DNA of 64,000 nucleotides. Source: Sorghum bicolor. Lineage: Eukaryota > Streptophyta > Magnoliopsida > Poales > Poaceae. The notes under the pieces are model-generated. The model did no database searches. It was not told where the DNA came from and saw only the letters and a list, made by a program, of their open reading frames with translations. A program made the position numbers and the translations under genes. Location: positions 21,734,844 to 21,798,843 of the forward strand of contig NC_012879.2 of NCBI RefSeq assembly GCF_000003195.3, given 5' to 3'. This document shows, piece after piece, positions 57,601 through 64,000 of this stretch; positions within the stretch are counted from its first letter, which is position 1; every line of letters starts with the position of its first letter.

Positions 57601-59618
57601 AGTTATAAAAAAGAAAAACTCAACTAGTATTAAAAACCTAGCTGCATAAATCATTTTCTACAGCTAAAACTTTAAACTAAAACATGGCATATTATAGATC
57701 TACTGCATAGAGAATTTTATAAGGATTCCAAAAAGTCTACATTTGCTAATTTACGATTTATCTGTGATTTTATATGGATTTTCAAAGTTCCAGCATTTTT
57801 TCAAAACAAATAGGTCCTCAAAGCACTATTCATCTGAGTCATGAGTTCTGCAGAAAACCCCCTGGCTTTTGTCGAATTCAACCGCGAGGTCCTTCGTGGC
57901 GAGGAAAACAGAGGAGCTCGCCGGAGCTTCTTGTTCCGGCCGGTCGGAGCCTCGTCGGCGGCGATGGAGGGGTGGGGAAGCATCAGGGCACTGAGCCGCA
58001 CCCGTAGGTGGCCACGGCTCGGCCAAAGGTGGCCCGTGGCTCCCTGGCCACGCACACATGTCGACGGCGACGGCGGCGGTCAGTGGTGGTGGCACTCCGG
58101 CGGTCTTCCACCTCGGCCGAGGGGCGCTGGTTGTAGAGGAGGAAGAGGCGGAGGCGGTGGTGGTGCTGGCTGAGCGTGGGAGCGCTTGGATGAGAAGGAA
58201 CAGCGGCGGCCATGGAGCTCCGCGACGGCCATGGCGGGGTGCGGCCGTTCGCCGGCGTTAAGACGCGGGAGAAGGCCAAGAGAGCATCTGGGAGTGAGCA
58301 GAGGGGCGAGTGGACCTCGGCGTCCACATTTGGAGGGGCGAGTGCATTTGGACACGCGGCAGGAAGGGTGATGCGCTGCTGCTCCGCATGGTCGCCATGG
58401 CGACATTTCACCGAACACGTGGCGCGCGTCGGAGTACACAGAGTGGGATACGAATTTGGACCATTTATGTGCCAAATTTGGACATAGGCCAAAAACGAAG
58501 TTTGCCAAGCTCGGCCTGCTCTCCAACTTTGATTCAGAGTGCAAAGCAATTAGTGTAAAGGATTAAGAGATAATATGATGTCAATCCTTGAGTGTCAATG
58601 AATTGATAAAGATTAGCAAAACTCAAAATTGATGACCAAAACGAAGTCCAACTGGTGTCATCTTTTGGTATGCTCTTGGCCACAATATATACTCCAACTT
58701 TCATATTGGGACCCAAGCACGTTGCTGAATAAAATTTGGAGAACGCGGAATGCCAACGTGATGAACTGCAATCCCAGACTTAGAAATTCGAAGTGCTGGA
58801 AATTATAGCAGATTCAATCTTGTGACCATTATTTGACATGCTTATATGATGATTCAGATATGAGGCCTTAAACAAAGTTTGTATAATATGAACTGAGCTA
58901 CAACTTTTGTTAAAGGCTCAAAGACTGTTTCAGCTTGGTTAGGAACCTACAAAGCTCCTAATTAGGACACCCGAAACTGAAACACTGATGACTTAGCCAA
59001 ATTTCTGACATCCAAAACAGCACTGCATTTGAATCTTGTGAGCTTAATTTGACTAGGATAGGTACCAAACTAGCTCTTGACCTTTAAATGAAGTTTGTTC
59101 TACAGAAGCAAAACTACAACTTTTATTTAAGGTCAAACCTCATAACTGGTACCAAAGTCAAACTTTCACTTTGGTCAAAGTAGCAACTTGATAAAGCTCA
59201 AACTAGGGTTTTAGAGCAATTGAAGCATTTTCTTGGCACAAGCTTAACATGAACCCTTCATGACCTTTGTTGTAGAGTTCATCTAGAGTCACTTGGTCAA
59301 GATTGCAAGGTTAGGTTAGTAATCCAAGGTTCCGTTCACTTAATAAGGTCATTCCAACAATCATGTAACTTATCCTTTCATTTGACCTTTTGAAACCAAA
59401 CTTCACGAAACTTTTTGTGTGATCAACCTAGGTAGAGATGGAGATGATACACATGAAAGAAGCACCATCAGCAACCACAAGCTTTATTATGTAGGATCAT
59501 CAAGCATTCACTTGTCACAACATCAAAGTATGTTACATACTATCATATATGAACAAACGATGCTTATGCTCATGAAATGTAAGTGCCGAAACTCAAGACA
59601 AACACCTGGGGTGTTACA
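54665..59618 (-). repeat. 5' LTR of G, full length (about 5 kb)
   Basis: It is bounded by TGTCATGG and GGTGTTACA on the plus strand. It is much longer than its partner because it keeps the central part. Segments near 55060-55150 and 54830-54900 match, in reverse, segments of the T LTR near 3900-3970 and 4140-4200. Confidence 0.92.
57840..58450. other. GC-rich island inside the G LTR
   Basis: The composition is strongly CpG- and GC-rich between AT-rich flanks. Overlapping long frames on both strands (for example 58080-58544 minus) have no domain signal and are best explained by lack of AT-rich stops. An equivalent island occurs in T. It is absent from G's 3' LTR. Confidence 0.6.
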
Positions 59619-60745
59619 GCAATGGCGGCAACCTTCTCATCATCACTCTCATTGCCGGAGGAGTCACCACTTGAGCTCTCAATGTCGGTGAGCCAATCAC
59701 CAACAATGTAAGCCTTGCCATTCTTCTTCTTGTAGTGCTCCTTCTTCTTGCCACCTTTCTTCTTGTATTGCTTCTTGTCATTCTTGTCATCATCACTTGA
59801 ATCATCATGCTCTTTGTTCTTCTTCTTATATTTGTCCTTCTTGGGCTTTGGACATTGATGAGCAAGATGGCCAAGCTCACCACAATTGTAGAAATCCATC
59901 TCGGAGATGGGCTTTCTCTTGCTACTTGTGAAGAACTTCTTCTTCTTGGAGTCAAAGTTGACTCCATTCTTGTTGAGCTTTTTCAACATCTTTGTGGTTC
60001 TTCTCACCATGAGGGCAATAGATGCATCATCATCACTTGAAGTTGATGACTCAACTTCAATCTTCTTGGCCTTGCCCTTGTGAGAAGCTTTGAGGGCCAA
60101 GTCCTTCTTCTCCTTCTTGGCCGATGAGGAGCCATCTTGGGGGTTCATGTGCATGTACATCTCATGAGCATTGATCTTCCCCAATATGGTGGTTGGTGTA
60201 GCGGTGGAGAGATCGCCTTGGTGAAACACCGTTACTATGTGCCCTTATTTCTCAATGGGAAGCACACATAGTATCTTCCTTGCTTCATCCGCTGCACTCA
60301 TTTGAGTGAGCCCAAGTCCATTTAGCTCCTCTACAATGACATTCAAGCGAGAATACATTTCATTAGCATTTTCTTTGGGAAGCATCTCAAATGTATTAAG
60401 CTTGTTCATCACTAAGTGATAGCGTTCCTCGCGTTCACTCTTTGATGCCTCATGGAGCGCACAAAGTTCCTTCCAAAGAGCATTGGCGGTTTTGTGGCTC
60501 CGAACGCGGTTGAACACCTCTTTGCAAAGGCCTCTAAATATGTGGTTTTTGGCCTTCGCATTCCACTTCTCGTTTTCTTGCTCTTGTGGAGTAAGAGCGG
60601 TGTCTTTTTCCGGAGGGGTAAACCCTTCGGTCGTGGCTTTTAGGCACTTTACATCACATGCCTCAAGGTATGACTCCATCCGTATTTTCTAAAACGAGAA
60701 GTCATCCCCATCGAACATGGGTGGCGGTCCATCCCTGTTAGACAT
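59619..60745 (-). pseudogene. E: gag N-terminal part
   Basis: The ATG at 60743-60745 opens the typical Copia gag start, cut by TAG at 60689-60691 where a Trp codon is expected (SF-stop-KIRMESYLEA) and by TAA near 60247 (LPIEK-stop-GHIVTV). The Copia gag domain (UBN2/DUF4219-like) spans about 60690-60245: NALWKELCALHE, NTFEMLPKENANEM, LNGLGLTQMSAADEARKIL. Then come a basic linker, a zinc knuckle FYNCGELGHLAHQC whose first Cys is replaced by Phe, and a Lys/Asp-rich tail. G interrupts it at 59618. The continuation is at 48871. Confidence 0.88.
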
Positions 60746-60782
60746 CTTTCTCTAGGCGGTGAAGCCTGAATAATGAGCACTA

Positions 60783-60795
60783 GGCTCTGATACCA
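60783..60795 (-). other. Primer binding site of E (initiator tRNA-Met)
   Basis: TGGTATCAGAGCC on the minus strand, two bases after the LTR end CTTTCA, is the standard Copia PBS. Confidence 0.88.
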
Positions 60796-60797
60796 AT

Positions 60798-62024
60798 TGA
60801 AAGGATCAAGATGGCCAAGAGGGGGGGTGAATTGGGCTTCTCTAAAAATTTAAGCAAACTATAAGCTCCAATTCAACCCCTTGTGCCTAGTGTGACCTAG
60901 AGAGCTACCAGATAAAAAGTTTTGCAACCTAGTTCCAATCCTATTCTAGCATGGCAATTCTAAGAATGTAAAAACACAAAGTAAATGCTAGAATATAAAG
61001 GAGTAGTGGAAGAAAGTGCTCGGCGATGTTTTACCGAGGTATCGGAGAGTCGCCACTCTCCACTAGTCCTCGTTGGAGCACCCGCGCAAGGGTCTTGCTC
61101 CCCCTTGGTCCGCGTAAGGACCAAGTGCTCTCTACGGGCTGATTCTTCGACACTCCGTCGCAGTGAATGGCCCAAAACCGCTCACAAGCTTGACACGAGC
61201 CACCCACAAGAACTCCGAGCGGTCTTCGTGCCTCCAATCACCACTGAACCGTCTAGGTGCAGAGCGTCCGGTGCTCCATAACTGCTAACTGTACCTACGT
61301 CTGACAGGTCACCGGATGCTAACTCTCAGCGTCCGGTGGCACCGTCCGGTGCTCTGGGGAGTTTTACAAACTCCCTGAGTATGGGACCGGACGCTACCCG
61401 GTGTGTCCGGTGCTAGCGTCCGGTGCTCTGGGGAAGTTTACAACCTCCCTGAGTGTGGGGCCGGATGCTACCCGGTGAGTCCACTGCCAGCGTCCGGTGC
61501 CTAACCCTAGGCACCGAAGACTCCCAACGGCTAAGGACCTCACCGGACGCACTCACAGAGCGTCCGATGCAGCGTCCGTTGCTCCCTTGGGCATTCTAAC
61601 TTCGTCGAAACGCGATCACTCCAAAACGAAGTTGGTTCCTCTCGATCTAAGGACTATCTCTGAGCTTCCTAGTGCTAGGTTTACCAAGTGTGCACCACAC
61701 CTAAACCTAAAGCCTTGCCTAAGTCAAGCTACTAGATCAAAGCCCCTCTTAATAGTACGGTCGAAGGAAAACAAAGTCCTAAACTACTCTAAGTGCCCTT
61801 CTTCACCATATGGCACTTAGACCTAGTCTAGTCGTGACGATGTCCATCCATCCTTTGAAAACCGAAACAATTTCCACTATTAAGTAGGCATGTACGTCCC
61901 TGTCCATCGAGTACCTATTACCATGACCTTACCTATGACTTTGCCTCTGCAAAACACGCGTTAGTCATAGTAATCAACATTGTCATTAATCACCGAAATC
62001 ACTAGGGGCCTAGATGCTCTTTCA
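60798..62024 (-). repeat. 5' LTR of E
   Basis: The 1227-bp LTR has inverted ends TGAAAG and CTTTCA. Between about 61250 and 61600 it holds many CACCGGACGC and GCGTCCGGTG units. Downstream on the minus strand a weak TATA candidate (TTTATATTC, near 60995) exists. The partner LTR is outside the window. Confidence 0.85.
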
Positions 62025-62288
62025 CACTTAACCGTGGTGGGCAACATAAAGGGACCGCTACGGTTAATAGAAATACCCACAGCGGCCAACATAAGGCGCC
62101 TGCTTCGATTAATCTATTAACCACAGCGGGCAACGTAACCTGACCGCTGTGGTAAATAGGCATTATCCACAGTGGGCAAATTATGTTGACCGCCACGATT
62201 TACTGTGGCCTTATGACCGTGGCGGACGCGTTTGCACGCTGCGGAAAAGGGAAAACGCCCGCCATGGTTATTCTTTCTATAGTAGTGT
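62025..62288. mobile_element. CACTA transposon end (remnant)
   Basis: The right end read on the minus strand is CACTACTATAGAAAGAATAA, the standard CACTA terminal inverted repeat. The stretch left of it contains several subterminal repeats around CCACAGCGGGCAAC and ACCGCTGTGGTAAATAG in both orientations. The left side stops at E's LTR, so either E inserted into the CACTA element, or this is a very short deleted copy starting CACTT. There is no transposase. Confidence 0.65.
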
Positions 62289-62537
62289 TGTTTCAAACAA
62301 TGCACAGGGGAAGATTTGCGCGCAAGAGGAGCAAGACGACGCCAGTGTGTCGGAGACACAATGTCCAGGCGGAAGAGGCGCCGTGGATGTTTTTAGGTAT
62401 CCCTGACATCCCTCCTGGCTTCACAGAAGCGGACGCGGCGTGAATCATGTCCAGGCGGCGGCACAACCTTCTTCTTCCCTCAGCCAACCCCAGGTAAAGG
62501 TTTTCATGTCTACTGTTCTTTACACGCAAGTGCAGAT
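62289..62537. other. Unassigned segment between CACTA and F
   Basis: These 249 bases match none of the elements in the window. A plus-strand frame entering from the CACTA end includes WMFLGIPDIPPGFTEADAA and ends at TGA. Near 62495 CCAG|GTAAAGG looks like an exon end and splice donor. It may be ancestral genomic sequence or an old gene fragment; too short to decide. Confidence 0.35.
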
Positions 62538-64000
62538 TGAAAGGTCCTAATATGGATAGAGGGGGTGAATAGCCTATTTAAAAATTCTACATAACTCACT
62601 AGAGCAAGAGGTTAGCAAATAACAAAGCGTAGCTTTTTGCTCTAGCTCTAATGGGGTGTTTGCAAGCCATCTATCCAACAATTCTAGTTGATATGATCAC
62701 TAGGCACACAAGAGCTATGTCACTACTTACACTAGAGAGCTATCTAAAGTTTCTATACAATTAAGTAAGCTACTCTAGTTTACGGGAATGTAAGAAGAGA
62801 TGGTTTGATCTTTATACCGCCGCATAGAGGGGATGAACCAATCAATAATATGAAGTGCAATCACCAGGAGAAATCCAATCAACAAACACAATGGAGACAC
62901 ACGATTTTCTCCCGAGGTTCATGTGCTTGCCGGCACGCTACGTCCCCGTTGTGTCGACCAACACTTGGTGGTTTGGTGGCTAAGAGGTGTAGCACGAACC
63001 TCGTCTTCACTAGGACACCACAAGAACCTACCCACAAGTGAGGTAGCTCGATGACACGAGCAATCCACTAATGTTGCCTTTGGTTCTCCGCCGAGGTAGG
63101 CACAAACCCCTCACAATCACCGGGAGATGGCCACGGACAATCACCAACTTGTGCCAATGCTCCTCCGCTGCTCCAAACCGTCTAGGTGGCAGCAACCAAC
63201 AAGAGTTACAAGAAAACCTCAGCTAGAACGATCTCCAAGTGCCACTAGATGCAATCACTCAAGCACATGCACTTGGAATCACTCCCAATCTCACAAACAT
63301 GTTTAATCTATGAAGGGGATGAGTGGGAGGTGTTTGCTTAGGCTCACAAGAATGTTATGTATGCTAGAATGCCAAGAGAGTGAGCCCTAAGCCGGCCAAC
63401 ATGTATTTATAAGCCCCTCAAACAAATAGAGCCGTTGGCTCTTTCACTGGGCAAAACATGGGGTCACCGGACGCACCGCAGGGGGCACCAGACGCTCAAC
63501 CCCTGCGTCCGGTGCTCCAGAAACAGCCACGTGTCAGCTTTTTGAAACTCAAGCGACGAAGTCTAACGGTAACCTGCCAAGCACCAGATGTGGCTAAGTC
63601 GCCACCGGATGCGTCCGGTACTCATCGGACTTAAACACAGAGAGGTCTGCAAACGCGCAGGATCACCGGACGCTAAGCACCGGACCGTCCGGTGCTCACC
63701 GGACTCAAACGCATGGAGGATTGCAAATGGACAACACACCGGACTCGTACCACCAGACGCACAAGCAGGGACACGCCTGCGTCTGGTGCCTAACCCTAGC
63801 TGAGCCAGGCACTGACTACACCGGACGCACAGACACATCGTCCGATGCTCTAGAAGCCAGTGTTCGGTCACTCCCGCGACTTCTCCAATTTTCCCACCGG
63901 TGCAATAGAAAATATGCACTTCGAAAAACTCATCCTCTCTCTACCCTTCAAACTCCACCTCCTTCTCAAAGTGTGCCAACACCACAACGTGTAAACCAAC
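62538..64000 (-). repeat. LTR F of a second Sirevirus-like Copia element (incomplete)
   Basis: The left end TGAAAGGTCCTAATATGGAT parallels the E LTR end TGAAAGGATCAAGATGGCC, both followed by GAGGGGG and TGAAT. No PBS lies left of it, so this is an outer end: a 3' LTR of a minus-strand element or a solo LTR. The CACCGGACGC/CGTCCGGTG array lies at about 63460-63850. The right end is beyond the window. Confidence 0.75.
63404..63850 (-). promoter_or_regulatory. F: LTR promoter with CACCGGAC array
   Basis: Minus-strand TATAAATA at 63404-63411 is preceded upstream by about ten copies of CACCGGACG/CGTCCGGTG (63462-63850). This is the Sirevirus layout of palindromes in U3 before the TATA box. Confidence 0.65.

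Larger units (their letters stand above)
48872..59618 (-). mobile_element. Element G: non-autonomous LTR element with Tekay-like LTRs
   Basis: The TSD GCAAT is perfect at 48867-48871 and 59619-59623. On the minus strand the 4954-bp 5' LTR (59618-54665) is followed by a PBS resembling the initiator tRNA-Met complement, a 4.06-kb internal part without coding capacity, a PPT and a 3' LTR of 1736 bp that has lost 3218 bp. Ends are TGTAACACCCC and ATGACA. LTRs are related to that of T. The long LTRs and non-coding interior fit a LARD, that is, an element mobilised in trans. About 27 differences in the shared 1.74 kb (1.6%) give roughly 0.6 million years. Confidence 0.9.
4389..62024 (-). mobile_element. 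Element E: Sirevirus-like Copia retrotransposon, split by A, G and T
   Basis: Reading right to left there is a 5' LTR (60798-62024), an initiator-Met primer binding site, gag (60745 to 59619, then 48871-48821, then from 12959), protease, integrase, RT and RNase H down to 8451, an extra ORF (7092-5263), and PPT-like runs near 4450-4500. The 3' LTR is missing because T occupies position 4388 and beyond. The gag reading frame runs through both insertion points once A, G and one copy of each TSD are set aside, which proves that the three pieces are one gene. The Copia domain order (integrase before RT), long coiled-coil gag, post-pol ORF, repeated AGGGGGAG runs and CACCGGAC/GTCCGGTG repeats fit the Sirevirus (Maximus/SIRE) lineage. 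Several stop codons and frame breaks make it inactive. Confidence 0.85.

Noticed and set aside
57983..58549. 188- and 154-codon minus-strand ORFs
   Set aside because: They are in the GC-rich island of the G LTR, with low-complexity composition and no start context or domain.
62183..62443. 86-codon ORF as a host gene
   Set aside because: Its first part is CACTA subterminal repeat; only the last 50 codons are outside, too little to support a gene.

Overview
This window is intergenic DNA of a large plant genome, almost certainly a grass and probably a panicoid grass. The basis for that is the mix of repeat lineages: Sirevirus-type Copia, Athila-type, Tat-type and Tekay-type Gypsy, and a CACTA end. 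I cannot name the species. I see no intact host gene, tRNA or rRNA. Apart from about 250 bp near 62.4 kb, everything can be assigned to transposable elements, mostly LTR retrotransposons inserted into one another.

The layout resolves into a nest with matching target-site duplications (TSDs). The host of the nest is E, a Sirevirus-like Copia element on the minus strand, with its 5' LTR at 60798-62024, gag at the right, pol at 8451-12959 and an extra post-pol ORF at 5263-7092. Its left end lies outside the window because T, a Tekay-like chromovirus, is inserted there; T shows its chromodomain pol end at 1-463 and its 3' LTR at 487-4388. Two elements sit inside E's gag. One is A, a Tat-lineage Gypsy element (12960-48820, plus, TSD AGAGG). 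The other is G, a non-autonomous element with Tekay-like LTRs (48872-59618, minus, TSD GCAAT). B, an Athila-like element (16835-44609, plus, TSD ACAGT/ACAGC), sits inside A between gag and protease. Inside B are C, a young Athila-like element with an uninterrupted pol frame (22157-32448, minus, TSD GGGTA), and D, a defective Athila-like element (35349-43517, minus, TSD GGGAC) that splits B's 3' LTR. Right of E come a CACTA end (62025-62288), a short unassigned segment, and the LTR F of a second Sirevirus-like element (62538 to the window end).

LTR pairs compared by eye give a dating order that fits the nesting: A about 3.4% different, B about 2.3%, G about 1.6%, D about 0.4%, C about 0.15%.

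Three things stand out. (1) Each lineage carries its own short CG-containing, mostly palindromic motif in small arrays upstream of the LTR TATA box. In A, B, C and E a second array precedes another TATA-like site inside the element, in front of an extra ORF. This suggests a duplicated promoter module driving a separate transcript. Palindrome arrays are known in Sireviruses; the parallel in three Gypsy families and in front of the accessory ORFs is what I would check first. (2) A carries an antisense plant-mobile-domain gene with its own TATA box and a well-formed intron. (3) Decay of A, and partly of B, C and E, is dominated by nonsense codons that look like CAG to TAG changes, as expected from deamination of CHG-methylated cytosine.
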